Positions 9,311-18,297 of a DNA stretch of 64,000 nucleotides are shown here, in pieces. The DNA is from Sulfurimonas sp. Its GTDB lineage: Bacteria > Campylobacterota > Campylobacteria > Campylobacterales > Sulfurimonadaceae. The stretch's first letter is position 1; every line of letters begins with the position of its first letter. A program made the position numbers and the translations under genes. The stretch spans positions 26,468-90,467 of the forward strand of contig NZ_JADGFC010000002.1 in the NCBI RefSeq assembly GCF_016744025.1. The letters are read 5' to 3'. The notes beneath the pieces were generated by a model, which made no database searches, had not been told where the DNA came from, and worked only from the letters and a program-made list of their open reading frames with translations.

Positions 9311-10147
9311 CTATCTTGAGCCTAGAGGTGATAAGGTTAAATCATCACGAATATTTTTTAAAGTATAAATATCAGAAATTTTTATATAATGAACATTGTC
9401 ATTGAAGTTAAGCATTATTCTACTTCTTCTAGTGTCTTTTTTTAAGACTTTTAGTAGATGCAATGAGTTGTCATAATATGCAATGTATGGATACCAACTA
9501 TTTCTTCTTGAAGATATAATATTTAGTTTTTTGATTTGTGAAACATTTATCCACTTCGCATAAAGTGATCTTTTCAACTTTACTTCAAAACCATCTTCAA
9601 GAGTTTCAACGTTTAGTTCTCCATCTCTCATATCAACTATATATGTCCAGTCAGTTGGAGTGTTTCTATGGATATCTACAATGTTACAACCACTTTTACC
9701 AAGTTCTTGTTGCAATATTAATGGGTCAGTAGCATATTCAGAAGTTAAGTTAATAGTCCAAGTGAATTCAGAGTTATTAAGGTTTGACTCTTGTGTAACA
9801 TATCTGTAATAACCTATATTTCTAAGTGTATCACCCATAATTTTAACAAAAAATAGAGGAGAACCACTTGTTTTAAAATGAAGAGTAAGCTCACTTGGTT
9901 TTTTAAAAAATAAATTTAAAAGCCCATTATCCTTAAGTGTTTGAATAACCTTTACCGCATCTACTCTCTCACCTAGATAGTAATCTGTAGCGGGAGAAAA
10001 CAGAATATCAATATATGCACTATTTTGTTTATAAACTTGAGGTTCTATAAGAGTTTGTATTTTTTCTTTTAAAAGGTCTACTTCTTTTACTTCATCTGCT
10101 AAACTAAGAGTTAAAGATAGGAGAATGGCAAAAAAAACTTTTACCAT
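9311..10147 (-). CDS. Exported protein of unknown function
   Basis: A 278-residue protein with a signal peptide (MVKVFFAILLSLTLSLAD). The rest is a mixed alpha/beta region of possible periplasmic type with no motif I recognise. It overlaps by 7 nt the gene upstream, which encodes a RodZ-like membrane protein, so the two are probably made together and may act together at the envelope. TYIVDMRDGELNVETLEDGFEVKLKRS and the late LLKVLKKDTRRSRIMLNF stretches are candidates for a profile search. Function not assigned. Confidence 0.75.
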   Translation of the reverse strand: MVKVFFAILLSLTLSLADEVKEVDLLKEKIQTLIEPQVYKQNSAYIDILFSPATDYYLGERVDAVKVIQTLKDNGLLNLFFKKPSELTLHFKTSGSPLFFVKIMGDTLRNIGYYRYVTQESNLNNSEFTWTINLTSEYATDPLILQQELGKSGCNIVDIHRNTPTDWTYIVDMRDGELNVETLEDGFEVKLKRSLYAKWINVSQIKKLNIISSRRNSWYPYIAYYDNSLHLLKVLKKDTRRSRIMLNFNDNVHYIKISDIYTLKNIRDDLTLSPLGSR

Positions 10148-10974
10148 TTACTTCCTTTGTTCAATTCTTTAAACTCGCTAAAAGTAATCCTTGATAGTTT
10201 TGAATCTTTATATAAAAGTCTAATATTTTTTTTGTCTCTAAATTCTGTAATTTCTCCGTCTATCTCAACTTTTAAATAACCATGTCCAAGTGTTAATATC
10301 CAGTTTTTATTAGGATCAATATCTAATTCACCTTTAAAAAGTTTTTGATATTTTTTATAATTACTAAGATCAATATAACCTACCCAAAGTTCTGACCTTG
10401 GCATTAGCTTAAAAGATTTTACAGTTTGTATTACTTCAGGTTCTACCTCAGGAATAAGTTCAGGCTCTGGTTCTGTTTTAACTTTTATAACAACAGGGAT
10501 AGTAGTATTATTATCTTCTATAGTAGTCTTTTCATCTTCTATAATAGCATTTTGGGACATACTATCTTTAGCATTTTCAATAGCACTGTTATCAATAGTA
10601 TGTGTTTTTGCTTTAGTAGATGCAGCAGAAGTAAGATCTAGAGTAAAGGATACAGCAACTGCAAATATAATTACAACTACTAATATATAAATAAGAGTAT
10701 AACTTTTTTTCTTTTTAGAAGATACAAAAACTTTTGTGTCTGGCTCAAGTTTAGGGCTTTCTCCAGCATAGAACTCTTGTCCTTTAGCTTTTAAGTCACT
10801 TAAATCTGCACCGTATTCTCTTTCTAATATTGATATAAATCCTAAAAATTGTATTTTATTCATATCATCAAAAGTTTCATGAAGAACAGCTTGAACATGA
10901 TGTCTTGCTATATGAGTCAACTCATGTATTTTTTGAGCACCAATACCTCTTAACTTACTAAGTCCATCACTCAT
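10141..10974 (-). CDS. Single-pass membrane protein, RodZ-like architecture
   Basis: A 277-residue protein with three parts. Residues 1-65 are a helical cytoplasmic domain (GLSKLRGIGAQKIHELTH...). A lysine-rich segment (SSKKKKSYT) precedes one transmembrane helix near residues 92-112. A spacer rich in D/E/T/P follows, then a beta-strand domain (LMPRSELWVGYIDLSN... WILTLGHGYLKVEIDG). This order and the C-terminal pattern resemble RodZ-type cytoskeletal adaptors with a DUF4115 domain, but the N-terminal region is not a clear helix-turn-helix, so the match is architectural only. It overlaps the trmH-family gene upstream by 4 nt and the exported protein downstream by 7 nt. Confidence 0.7.
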   Translation of the reverse strand: MSDGLSKLRGIGAQKIHELTHIARHHVQAVLHETFDDMNKIQFLGFISILEREYGADLSDLKAKGQEFYAGESPKLEPDTKVFVSSKKKKSYTLIYILVVVIIFAVAVSFTLDLTSAASTKAKTHTIDNSAIENAKDSMSQNAIIEDEKTTIEDNNTTIPVVIKVKTEPEPELIPEVEPEVIQTVKSFKLMPRSELWVGYIDLSNYKKYQKLFKGELDIDPNKNWILTLGHGYLKVEIDGEITEFRDKKNIRLLYKDSKLSRITFSEFKELNKGSKW

Positions 10975-11651
10975 ATTCTCATCCTGTCCATCAAAATAGC
11001 TCCTGCCACACTAACGTTTAAAGAATCAAACCCATGTAACATTTTTATACTAACGACTTCATCTAGTTTAGAAACGACACGAGAAGTTAAACCTTCTCCT
11101 TCACTTCCTAAAACTAGAACTCTTTTTTGTTTCAACTTAACTTCTCTAATATCTGTTCCACCCATGTCTGCACCATAGATGCAAAAACCAGATGTTTTTA
11201 AATCGTTCATAACATTATGTATATTATGTTCCAGTGCAAACGGCATATCGAACAATGCTCCTGTACTGGTTCTCATAACAGGTTCAAGGTTTATATTCTT
11301 AATCCCACATGCTACGATTGCATCTACACCCATAGCGTAAGCTGTTCTAACAATTGCCCCGATATTTCCAACATCGGTTAAACCTGATAGAACTAGAACA
11401 AAATCTTTATCTAAAAATGAGTTAAAAGGGTGAAGTTCATAATCATCAACTTCGGCTAATATACCCTGATGAATAGCATTTTTACACATTTTACCTGCAG
11501 CATCTGGAGGGATGCGCTTGACTTCAAAATTCATCTTCATTAATCGAGAATACTCTTTTTTCTCAAGTTCTTTTGCAAGATACAGAGTTTTGATTTTATT
11601 AGGATAATTTTCTATTATATAGTTGATTGGTTGTTTAGCATAAATTAACAT
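10971..11651 (-). CDS. TrmH/SpoU family RNA 2'-O-methyltransferase (RlmB-like)
   Basis: A 226-residue SPOUT methyltransferase. A substrate-binding N-terminal domain is followed by the three SpoU motifs: LTDVGNIGAIVRTAYAMG, VLVLGSEGEGL and SLNVSVAGAILMDRM. The trefoil-knot fold binds S-adenosylmethionine and methylates a ribose 2'-OH. RlmB (23S G2251) is the likeliest identity from length and domain order; tRNA Gm18-type enzymes cannot be excluded. It lies in a run of rRNA-modification genes with rsmI and rsmE around rpmE. Confidence 0.9.
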   Translation of the reverse strand: MLIYAKQPINYIIENYPNKIKTLYLAKELEKKEYSRLMKMNFEVKRIPPDAAGKMCKNAIHQGILAEVDDYELHPFNSFLDKDFVLVLSGLTDVGNIGAIVRTAYAMGVDAIVACGIKNINLEPVMRTSTGALFDMPFALEHNIHNVMNDLKTSGFCIYGADMGGTDIREVKLKQKRVLVLGSEGEGLTSRVVSKLDEVVSIKMLHGFDSLNVSVAGAILMDRMRI

Positions 11652-11699
11652 AAAGATATTCTAGCAAAAAAAAGTGATAATCTAGTTAGTTTATAATTT

Positions 11700-12518
11700 T
11701 TATTGCAGTTTTAGCAATCTTTGGTAACAAGATTTAGTATTTTCGCCTGTTATTTTAGAAATAAGTTTTGCTTGTACTTTTTTTGGCAAGTCAAGGTCCA
11801 AAATGTCATTTTGCGAAATTGCACTACTATTATGCTTCTCTGCTGCTTGAATAACAACAACCCATTCACCACGAAAATTGTCATTTAAATTGTTTAAAAT
11901 TTCTTCTGCTGTACCACGAAAATAGTTTTGATATTTTTTAGTTAATTCTTTTGCTAAAAAAATCTCTCTAGCAGGCTCTTCTTCTTTTATTTCAAGAAGT
12001 AGCTTTTCTAGTCTATGTGGAGATTCATAAAGTACTGTTGTAAAACTATTATGTAAAGCACCTTGGAGTGAAGTAGCTCTGTCTTTACCTTTATGTGGTA
12101 AAAATCCCCAAAATAGCAGCTGTGTCTCAACAAATCCACTAGCAACAAAAGCCGTTAAAAGAGCATTTGCTCCAGGAAGAACATCATACTCAATATTATT
12201 TTGTAAAGCGTAATTTATTAAAAGTTGTCCAGGATCACTAATTCCTGGCATTCCAGCATCTGAAGCATAAACAATATTTTGATCAAAAAAAGATGGTTCT
12301 AGTTTTTCAACAAAAGATTTTTCATTATGGGAGTGAAGTGATATAAATTTCTGTTCTTCTTTAAAAACAGTATTGTATCTCTCTTTTAAAATATGTATGA
12401 GTTTTTTTGTAACGCGAGTGTCTTCGCAAAGTAGTGTATCAGCGTTGCTTAGAGCTTCAATAGCTCTAAGCGATATATCGCCTATGTTTCCAATTGGAGT
12501 TGGAACAAATGTAAGCAA
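11700..12518 (-). CDS. rsmI: 16S rRNA (cytidine-1402-2'-O)-methyltransferase
   Basis: A 272-residue tetrapyrrole-methylase-fold protein of the RsmI family: FVPTPIGNIGDISLRAIEAL, CEDTRVTKKL, SDAGMPGISDPGQ, LPGANALLTAFVASG and YESPHRLEKLL are all present. RsmI methylates C1402 in the 30S decoding site. The start is a TTG at 12518, the only start that keeps the family N-terminus; no strong ribosome site is seen, and the gene lies 13 nt after the rpmE stop, so coupling to rpmE is likely. Confidence 0.95.
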   Translation of the reverse strand: MLTFVPTPIGNIGDISLRAIEALSNADTLLCEDTRVTKKLIHILKERYNTVFKEEQKFISLHSHNEKSFVEKLEPSFFDQNIVYASDAGMPGISDPGQLLINYALQNNIEYDVLPGANALLTAFVASGFVETQLLFWGFLPHKGKDRATSLQGALHNSFTTVLYESPHRLEKLLLEIKEEEPAREIFLAKELTKKYQNYFRGTAEEILNNLNDNFRGEWVVVIQAAEKHNSSAISQNDILDLDLPKKVQAKLISKITGENTKSCYQRLLKLQ

Positions 12519-12531
12519 GAAAAATTCTTGA

Positions 12532-12732
12532 CTATTTCTTAGCGTAACGTGCGTTAAACTTCTCGATACGACCTGCAGTATCTACCATTCTTTCAGAACC
12601 TGTGAAGAATGGGTGACACTCATTACAGATGTCAATACGGATTGATTCTTGTTCGCTTTTTGTTTCAAAGCTGTTACCACATGCACATGTTACAGCACAA
12701 GTTACTAAGTTAGGGTGAAGATCTTTTTTCAT
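12532..12732 (-). CDS. rpmE: Ribosomal protein bL31
   Basis: A 66-residue bL31 protein, usual length. The cysteine set (C12, C16 or C18, CNEC near 36-39) marks the zinc-binding C+ form. [18 protein letters not shown] is the conserved core. AAGG six nucleotides before the ATG supports the start. Two TATAAT boxes lie in the leader upstream, and rsmI follows closely. Confidence 0.97.
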   Translation of the reverse strand: MKKDLHPNLVTCAVTCACGNSFETKSEQESIRIDICNECHPFFTGSERMVDTAGRIEKFNARYAKK

Positions 12733-12782
12733 TTTTTGCCTTTTGATACGCGATTTGAATACGCATATCTATATATTTTTTT

Positions 12783-12802
12783 AATCCGTATGGGTGCGGA
12801 TT
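12783..12802. other. Hairpin in the rpmE leader
   Basis: AATCCG and CGGATT form a 6-bp stem around an 8-nt loop between the tandem -10 boxes and the rpmE start. On the plus strand it is followed by five T, so it could end plus-strand transcripts; on the rpmE transcript it is followed by A residues and would be a leader structure. Regulation of L31 through it is only a possibility. Confidence 0.4.
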
Positions 12803-12814
12803 TTTGGAACTCGA

Positions 12815-12830
12815 ATTATATCGAATTATA
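12815..12830 (-). promoter_or_regulatory. Tandem TATAAT -10 boxes upstream of rpmE
   Basis: On the minus strand the sequence GATATAATTCGATATAATTC contains two perfect TATAAT hexamers ten bases apart (12825-12830 and 12815-12820), about 85-100 nt before the rpmE ATG. No TTGACA-like box lies at the expected distance, as is common for sigma-70 promoters in Campylobacterota. Either or both could be used. Confidence 0.5.
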
Positions 12831-12860
12831 TCTTAAGATACAAACTACCACTTACCATAC

Positions 12861-13538
12861 TTACAATAGTATCTTGCTTGCAACTGCCATAACTGCACTT
12901 TCAGAGCGAAGAACCATAGGAGTATCTAGTCTAAAACTTTCTTGGCTTTGTAAAAGCTCTCTTTCTTCTTTTGAAAAACCACCTTCACAACCAATAAGAA
13001 CACGCTCAAAGTTTGCATCTGATTCTAAAATATTATCACAAAAGTCAAAAACTTTTACATCTTCAAATTTTGTTATAAACTCTTTTATGCCCTGATATGT
13101 ATCAAACTCCATATATGAACTTCGACCGCACTGTTGCATGGAAGCTTCTAAAATTCTTTCAAATCTTTTAAAATCCAATTTAATGTTTTTTTGACTTCTA
13201 TCACTGTAAATAAAAGATATTTTTTCAACTCCTATCTCATTTAATGATGGTAAAACTTTTTCTATTGATTTAATATCTATAACACACCATGCTATATGCA
13301 AAGATTTTTTACTACATCTTATTTCTTCTTTTGATGAGAGCAGTTCAAGTTCTAAAGATCTTGATTCTATATTTACAATTTTATACCTATGCAATATTTT
13401 AATATCATCTCTATTTCTAAAAAAAAGTTCATCATCTAGACTGTGACGACGAACTTTTACAAGATATTTGTGAAGTTCACCTTTTAAGTTTAAAGTCTTT
13501 TTTGAAGCTTCATCGTGGAGTATATATATCAAAGCCAC
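12861..13538 (-). CDS. rsmE: 16S rRNA (uracil-1498-N3)-methyltransferase
   Basis: A 225-residue SPOUT-class RsmE protein. An N-terminal PUA-like domain is followed by the knot region LIGCEGGFSKEERELL and LRSESAVMAVASKILL, the S-adenosylmethionine-binding motifs. SMQQCGRS is the family signature around residue 150. The enzyme methylates U1498 in helix 44 of 16S rRNA. The start is a GTG at 13538 inside the end of the upstream membrane-protein gene (10-nt overlap). Confidence 0.93.
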   Translation of the reverse strand: MALIYILHDEASKKTLNLKGELHKYLVKVRRHSLDDELFFRNRDDIKILHRYKIVNIESRSLELELLSSKEEIRCSKKSLHIAWCVIDIKSIEKVLPSLNEIGVEKISFIYSDRSQKNIKLDFKRFERILEASMQQCGRSSYMEFDTYQGIKEFITKFEDVKVFDFCDNILESDANFERVLIGCEGGFSKEERELLQSQESFRLDTPMVLRSESAVMAVASKILL

Positions 13539-13936
13539 ATCCAGATAGATATTGATAGAACCATAATAATCTCTATCATAAATATCTTATATACCTGCTT
13601 CTTGTAAAGACTCAGTGGTTCATCTTCTTCTTTTCCTAGACACTGCAATTTTTTAGATCTTGTGTTTTCTAAAATAATAAGCACAATTGCAAAAATAATC
13701 ATAAGTATATTTTCTTCGCTAAACTCCAGATGTTTAGCTGCCATCATCACTACACCAGTAAATATAATTGTTCCAATTACAGTCATACCAATAGGCATAA
13801 ATATTGTCATAAACCTTGAATATTTTTTAATATCACGTGCTCTAAAAAGCATCATAATATTGATAAAAATCGTTCCTAAAATTCCAATAACACTGTAGTT
13901 ATGTGCTACAATACTCATATTATACATTTCATTCAT
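13529..13936 (-). CDS. Small integral membrane protein of unknown function
   Basis: 135 residues with four likely membrane helices: VIGILGTIFINIMMLF, FMPIGMTVIGTIIFTGVVMM, ILMIIFAIVLIILEN and FMIEIIMVLSISIWMWL. Basic loops (RARDIKKYSR, NTRSKKLQ) lie between them. No family recognised. Several ATG codons crowd the start and none has a strong ribosome site, so the N-terminus is uncertain. It overlaps rsmE and is divergent from moeA with only 38 nt between. Confidence 0.65.
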   Translation of the reverse strand: MNEMYNMSIVAHNYSVIGILGTIFINIMMLFRARDIKKYSRFMTIFMPIGMTVIGTIIFTGVVMMAAKHLEFSEENILMIIFAIVLIILENTRSKKLQCLGKEEDEPLSLYKKQVYKIFMIEIIMVLSISIWMWL

Positions 13937-13974
13937 AGTGGAATTCTACTATAATTTTTTAATAAGAGGCATAA

Positions 13975-15192
13975 ATGGCAGTAACAATAAAAGAAGCATT
14001 AGAAATCATCTATAAAAATACTAAAAAAAAATCAATTAAAATTTTACCAATTGAACAAGCTTTAGGATCAATCCTAGCTCAAGATATAATTGCACAACAT
14101 AACCTTCCACCATTTGATAATTCTGCAATGGATGGCTATGCTGTAAAAGCCTCAGATGCAAGCAAATGTGTAAAAGTTACTCATACTATTTTTGCTGGAG
14201 ATGATTCTAAGGAAATTCTTACATCTGAAAAAGGCATTAAAATAATGACAGGAGCTAAGATTCCTGAGGGTTGTGATTGTATCGTTCCTGTTGAAGACAC
14301 AACTGCATGTGAAAAAGGTGTTACTCTTCCTTCAAACCTTTCACAAGGTAGACATATTCGCCTTTGTGGTGAAGATATTAAAAAAGGCAAAACTCTTTTA
14401 AATAGTGGGGATAAATTACAAGCTCATCAAATAACACTTCTCGCTTCTCAAGGTATAAGCCACATAAAAGTTTATAAAAAACCTACCATCGCAATCTTTG
14501 CATCTGGCAGTGAACTAAAGATGCATTTTGAAAATGTTCAATCACATCAACTTTATAATACTAACACACCTACTCTATTATCACGTGCCTCAGAGTTTGG
14601 ATGTGAGGTTGACTTTATAGGAACTGCTCAAGATACTTTAGAGGACTTACATGAGCATATTAAAAGTGCTCTTAATAGTGACCTCATTATTACATCAGGT
14701 GGAGTAAGTGTTGGAGATGCAGACTTTACAAAAGAAGCATTTAGTGCATTTAATATAGAGTCACTATTTGATAAGATTGAAATAAAGCCAGGGAAACCTA
14801 CAACATTTGGAAGAATCAATGAAACTTTAGTTTTAAACCTTCCAGGTAATCCACTAGCTGCAGCACTAAACTTTGAACTCTTTGGGCAAAGTATTATCCT
14901 TGCTTTAAGTGGGGTAAATGAGAAATATCTTAATTCAATTGAAACAAAAATGAAAAATGACTACAAACTAAAAAAAGGTCGTATTTCTTTAGTCCCTGGA
15001 TATTTTGATGGAAGTAGTTTTGAGCCATGTGAAAAGTTTGCTCCAGGAATGGTTTCGCCTCTTGCATCTTCAAACTCTTATATTATGATAAATGACAGTG
15101 TTGAATCTATAAAATCTGGAGAAGTAGTTAAAATACTTCCAGTAAGGTTTTCTTTTACATCAAAAGAAAAAGTAAGTTTAGTAAGCTGTTAA
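13975..15192 (+). CDS. moeA: Molybdopterin molybdenumtransferase
   Basis: A 405-residue MoeA protein, full length. PPFDNSAMDGYAV, MTGAKIPEGCDCIVPVED, ITSGGVSVGDADF and LNLPGNPLAAALNFELF are the MoeA domain motifs, followed by the short C-terminal beta domain. It inserts molybdate into adenylylated molybdopterin to give active cofactor, which the molybdoenzyme at 4.7-6.7 kb would need. It faces moaA across the queuosine genes and converges on queD with a 7-nt gap. Confidence 0.96.
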   Translation: MAVTIKEALEIIYKNTKKKSIKILPIEQALGSILAQDIIAQHNLPPFDNSAMDGYAVKASDASKCVKVTHTIFAGDDSKEILTSEKGIKIMTGAKIPEGCDCIVPVEDTTACEKGVTLPSNLSQGRHIRLCGEDIKKGKTLLNSGDKLQAHQITLLASQGISHIKVYKKPTIAIFASGSELKMHFENVQSHQLYNTNTPTLLSRASEFGCEVDFIGTAQDTLEDLHEHIKSALNSDLIITSGGVSVGDADFTKEAFSAFNIESLFDKIEIKPGKPTTFGRINETLVLNLPGNPLAAALNFELFGQSIILALSGVNEKYLNSIETKMKNDYKLKKGRISLVPGYFDGSSFEPCEKFAPGMVSPLASSNSYIMINDSVESIKSGEVVKILPVRFSFTSKEKVSLVSC

Positions 15193-15199
15193 AACAGCT

Positions 15200-15781
15200 C
15201 TAAACACTTGAAGGGTTAATAAAACTATCACCTTGTTTTACTTTTTCCCACAGCTTTGAATCTGCCCAGTCACTTTTCACCTCATTTGAGAAGATTATAG
15301 AATCAAGTTCAATGTAACCCATATCTTTTGAGTAAGCATCATAACTAAAAGCTTGCGCATAACCTGTGTCAGTTTCATGTACAATTACACTATTTAACTT
15401 TACTTCTTTTTCTCCATTTACACTACTTGTTAATTGTAGAAGTCTATCAATCATAACAAATATAACACGTGAGAACTGTTCACATGATGGAGAAACTGGA
15501 AGCTCTACCCATCTCTGTGAATGTTTTTTCATGTTCTGAATATATTCTGTATCATCTTCACTCCAGATAGTAACTCCATGATCAAAACTCTCAACTAGTG
15601 CTTTCATATTTTGCTTCATTAGTCCAAAATCATAAACCATTTGTCCATTATCAAGGAAGTTAGATTCAAATAGAAGTTCTACCTTATATGAGTGTCCATG
15701 CAGAGAACTTCTGCACTTTACAGTTGAACAACCACGTACTACATGGGCATTTTCAAATTTAAAAAGTTTTCGTATTATCAT
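15200..15781 (-). CDS. queD: 6-carboxy-5,6,7,8-tetrahydropterin synthase family protein
   Basis: A 193-residue PTPS/QueD-like protein, longer than the 120-140 residue minimum, with an inserted central region as in other Campylobacterota. FKFENAHVV and SSLHGHSYKVEL supply the zinc histidines, CSTVKC contains the candidate catalytic cysteine, and YDFGLMKQNMK and ESFDHGV follow. QueD converts dihydroneopterin triphosphate to carboxy-tetrahydropterin, the first dedicated step toward queuosine. The ATG abuts queE. Confidence 0.9.
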   Translation of the reverse strand: MIIRKLFKFENAHVVRGCSTVKCRSSLHGHSYKVELLFESNFLDNGQMVYDFGLMKQNMKALVESFDHGVTIWSEDDTEYIQNMKKHSQRWVELPVSPSCEQFSRVIFVMIDRLLQLTSSVNGEKEVKLNSVIVHETDTGYAQAFSYDAYSKDMGYIELDSIIFSNEVKSDWADSKLWEKVKQGDSFINPSSV

Positions 15782-16543
15782 TTATACTCCTTTATTCTGA
15801 TCCCAAATTCTTATGTGAAGTCTATCAGAAAAGTTATAACCTTTAGCTTTACAAAACTCAACTAATGGCTCTGTATTGGCTTCTACTTCAGCTTTGTTTC
15901 CACCTAATGGCATACAAAAAACTTCAGTTTTAGGAGAATGAAGCGTAATATTATGTATTTCTTCATCCAACCCAAGATTGATAGAGTCAGCATCTATAGA
16001 GAATTTAAAAAAGGCCTCTTTTGCATTTGAGGCTATTGAATGGATGATGTTTCCATTAACTCTTTTTCTAAATGGTTCTTTTGAGTTTGATAGTTTAACT
16101 GACAAGGTAAATATACACTCTTTGTATATAGGGTACTTTTCAAAGTCTACTGCCATTGAGCCATTTGTCTCAAAAGTTATTTTATGTCTAGCTTCATGAA
16201 GCTTTTCAAGAAACTCCACAAATATCTCTTCTTTAGCATATAAAAGAGGCTCGCCTCCTGTAAGCACAATATCAACTGGTTTTTGTGGAAGCTCATAAAT
16301 ATCTAGAACATTTAACAATTCTTGAGTCTTTTGTATAGGACTCCAGTTCAATGAAAAATGCTCTTTATTTACAGCATAAACAGTATCACAACCAATAATT
16401 TTTGTTCCGTCTGGTGCAAGTTCTTCACATGCGAAACCTTCACATCTCATATTACATCCGCCAAAACGGAAGAATAGAGAAGGAACACCTGTGTAACGAC
16501 CTTCACCTTGAATACTATAAAAATGTTCTACAAGGTATATCAA
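15782..16543 (-). CDS. queE: 7-carboxy-7-deazaguanine synthase, extended cluster loop
   Basis: A 253-residue radical-SAM protein of the QueE family: FYSIQGEGRYTGVPSLFFRFGGCNMRC, then GCDTVYAV, and TGGEPLL in the core. The [4Fe-4S] cysteines are C30 and C34, and probably C52 in GCDT, so the usual CX3CX2C loop is stretched to CX3CX17C with an extra C39. QueE contracts carboxy-tetrahydropterin to carboxy-deazaguanine. Start is TTG; GGTGG from the end of moaA serves as ribosome site seven nucleotides upstream, which couples it to moaA. Confidence 0.92.
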   Translation of the reverse strand: MIYLVEHFYSIQGEGRYTGVPSLFFRFGGCNMRCEGFACEELAPDGTKIIGCDTVYAVNKEHFSLNWSPIQKTQELLNVLDIYELPQKPVDIVLTGGEPLLYAKEEIFVEFLEKLHEARHKITFETNGSMAVDFEKYPIYKECIFTLSVKLSNSKEPFRKRVNGNIIHSIASNAKEAFFKFSIDADSINLGLDEEIHNITLHSPKTEVFCMPLGGNKAEVEANTEPLVEFCKAKGYNFSDRLHIRIWDQNKGV

Positions 16544-16546
16544 TTA

Positions 16547-17512
16547 TCATCCACCAGTTTCATAAAAAGCGCGAGACGAAATTTCTGCATCATCACCACC
16601 CCATCTATTTTTCTCAGGCTTTGTTCTAATAACTTCTTTAAGAACTTGGGCAGCTGCTTTAATATCCCCAGCTTTTATAGCCTTAGATATACTAAGAGCT
16701 TCATCAAAATATAGACAAGGGATAAGATTACCCTCTGCTGTAAGTCGAATACGATTACACTTTTTGCAAAAATCATCTTCATATGGTTCAATAATTCCAA
16801 ATCTATAACCATCTTTCATAGTATAGTAATGAGAAGGAGAAGAACCATCAAAGCCATCATCGCTAAACTCATACTTTGCACTTAAAATTTCTAAAAGTTC
16901 TTTTGATTTAAGACCTTTTATGTCCTTAGATGCAAAAGAATTTTCCATATATTCTATAAAACGAATACTCATGTTACGCTCTTTACAATATTCCAATACC
17001 TCTGTAATCTCATTTGCATTCACAGTTTTCATTGGAACCATATTTACTTTAACTTTTAGTCCAACTTTAAGTGCTTCATCAACACCTTCTAAAACATTTT
17101 TTAATACATCTTTTTGTGCTATTTGTTTTGCAATTTCTGGTTTAAGTGTGTCTATACTTACATTAATGCGTTTTAGACCTGCATCTTTTAACTTTTGTGC
17201 GGATCCTTTTAAAAGAAAAGCATTAGTAGTCATTGCTAAGTCAACACTAGGTTCATACTTGTAAATCATCTCTATAAATTTATCTAAACCTTCGCGAAGC
17301 AGTGGCTCACCACCTGTAATTCTAATCTTATTAACACCCTCATCAATAGCTATTTTCATAAACTCAAATAGTTCTTCAAAGCTAAGTAGATTCTCTTTTG
17401 GAACCCAAGAAAATGGTTTCTCTGGCATACAATATTGGCATCTAAAATTACAACGCTCTGTTACTGAGACTCTTAAATAATCAACGACTCTATCATAACT
17501 GTCAACTAACAT
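16547..17512 (-). CDS. moaA: GTP 3',8-cyclase
   Basis: A 321-residue radical-SAM enzyme. CNFRCQYCM binds the N-terminal cluster, [11 protein letters not shown] is the SAM region, [18 protein letters not shown] binds the C-terminal cluster, and the protein ends in the catalytic GG dipeptide (ETGG). MoaA makes the first intermediate of molybdopterin synthesis from GTP. It lies one base after the lipoprotein stop and runs straight into queE and queD. Confidence 0.97.
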   Translation of the reverse strand: MLVDSYDRVVDYLRVSVTERCNFRCQYCMPEKPFSWVPKENLLSFEELFEFMKIAIDEGVNKIRITGGEPLLREGLDKFIEMIYKYEPSVDLAMTTNAFLLKGSAQKLKDAGLKRINVSIDTLKPEIAKQIAQKDVLKNVLEGVDEALKVGLKVKVNMVPMKTVNANEITEVLEYCKERNMSIRFIEYMENSFASKDIKGLKSKELLEILSAKYEFSDDGFDGSSPSHYYTMKDGYRFGIIEPYEDDFCKKCNRIRLTAEGNLIPCLYFDEALSISKAIKAGDIKAAAQVLKEVIRTKPEKNRWGGDDAEISSRAFYETGG

Positions 17513-17513
17513 T

Positions 17514-18164
17514 TTATTTACTCAATATATTAATTTTAAGAGTCTTAAACTCTTCGTCGTTAATAATACCTTTTTGTTTTAAGTCATAAGCTTTCATAAT
17601 TTCATCCGTTTTTGACATTGGAGCAACAGTTTGATTTGTAGTAGGAACAAGAGTTGTAGTTGTAGCTTTAACTTCAACTGATTCTGTATCTTTTGGATTT
17701 ATAAATTCTGTTATTATATTTTCTTCTGCTTCTTCAGAAGAACCCGCAAGCCCTGTCTTTGTAATTTCTTTTGATCCTATATCATTATTCACTTGTACAA
17801 ATTCAAATGAACCACCGTCTTTAGTTATCATTTTTACATAATATATTTGTCCAATTTTTAGATCCATATTAAGTACTTTTTCTTCTATCTGTTTTTTAGT
17901 AGCTGAAATAGTCATTTTCTGAGGTTTTAAGTTTAAGGCAATGTATTCATCTTCTTTTATTCTCTGTGAATATCGTTTATTATTTATTCGTATACTGTAT
18001 TCAGGATTACTCGGATTATCGTCAAATGAAACTTGAGAAAGAGTATATATATACACTAAAGATGCTTTTTCGAGTGGTGTTTGAGTTTTAAAAGGTGTTC
18101 TATTTCCACAGGCTGTAATAAGAAATAAGGCAATTGAAAGTAGTAAAATATTTATAATTTTCAT
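17514..18164 (-). CDS. Lipoprotein with C-terminal SHOCT-like motif
   Basis: A 216-residue protein with a lipoprotein signal ([11 protein letters not shown]-type lipobox; cysteine at about residue 19). The middle holds a beta-rich region ([35 protein letters not shown]) like small DUF2846-type proteins. The last 30 residues ([28 protein letters not shown]) match the SHOCT oligomerisation pattern. It is the first gene of the moaA-queE-queD run, but nothing links its role to those pathways. Confidence 0.72.
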   Translation of the reverse strand: MKIINILLLSIALFLITACGNRTPFKTQTPLEKASLVYIYTLSQVSFDDNPSNPEYSIRINNKRYSQRIKEDEYIALNLKPQKMTISATKKQIEEKVLNMDLKIGQIYYVKMITKDGGSFEFVQVNNDIGSKEITKTGLAGSSEEAEENIITEFINPKDTESVEVKATTTTLVPTTNQTVAPMSKTDEIMKAYDLKQKGIINDEEFKTLKINILSK

Positions 18165-18233
18165 GTAGTTCTCTTTATTTTAATTTGTAAGATTATATCA
18201 TAAAGTTTTTTGATTTAAATTAATTGAAGTAGG

Positions 18234-18258
18234 TATTCCCACGCTATACGTGGGAATA
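18234..18258. terminator. Perfect 10-bp hairpin after the porin gene
   Basis: TATTCCCACG and CGTGGGAATA pair perfectly around a 5-nt loop, 40 nt beyond the porin stop. Neither strand has a run of T after the stem, so simple intrinsic termination is uncertain; 3'-end protection of a highly expressed porin mRNA is an equal possibility. Confidence 0.5.
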
Positions 18259-18297
18259 ATTCGTGAAGTATCGTCTTTCTTTTAAGCTAAGTGCTTA

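Noticed and set aside
12715-13095. 126-residue plus-strand ORF opposite rsmE and rpmE
   Set aside because: Antisense to a clear methyltransferase gene; composition is that of a shadow frame.
18234-18258. CRISPR-like or REP repeat unit after the porin
   Set aside because: A single copy only; no array or second copy in the window.
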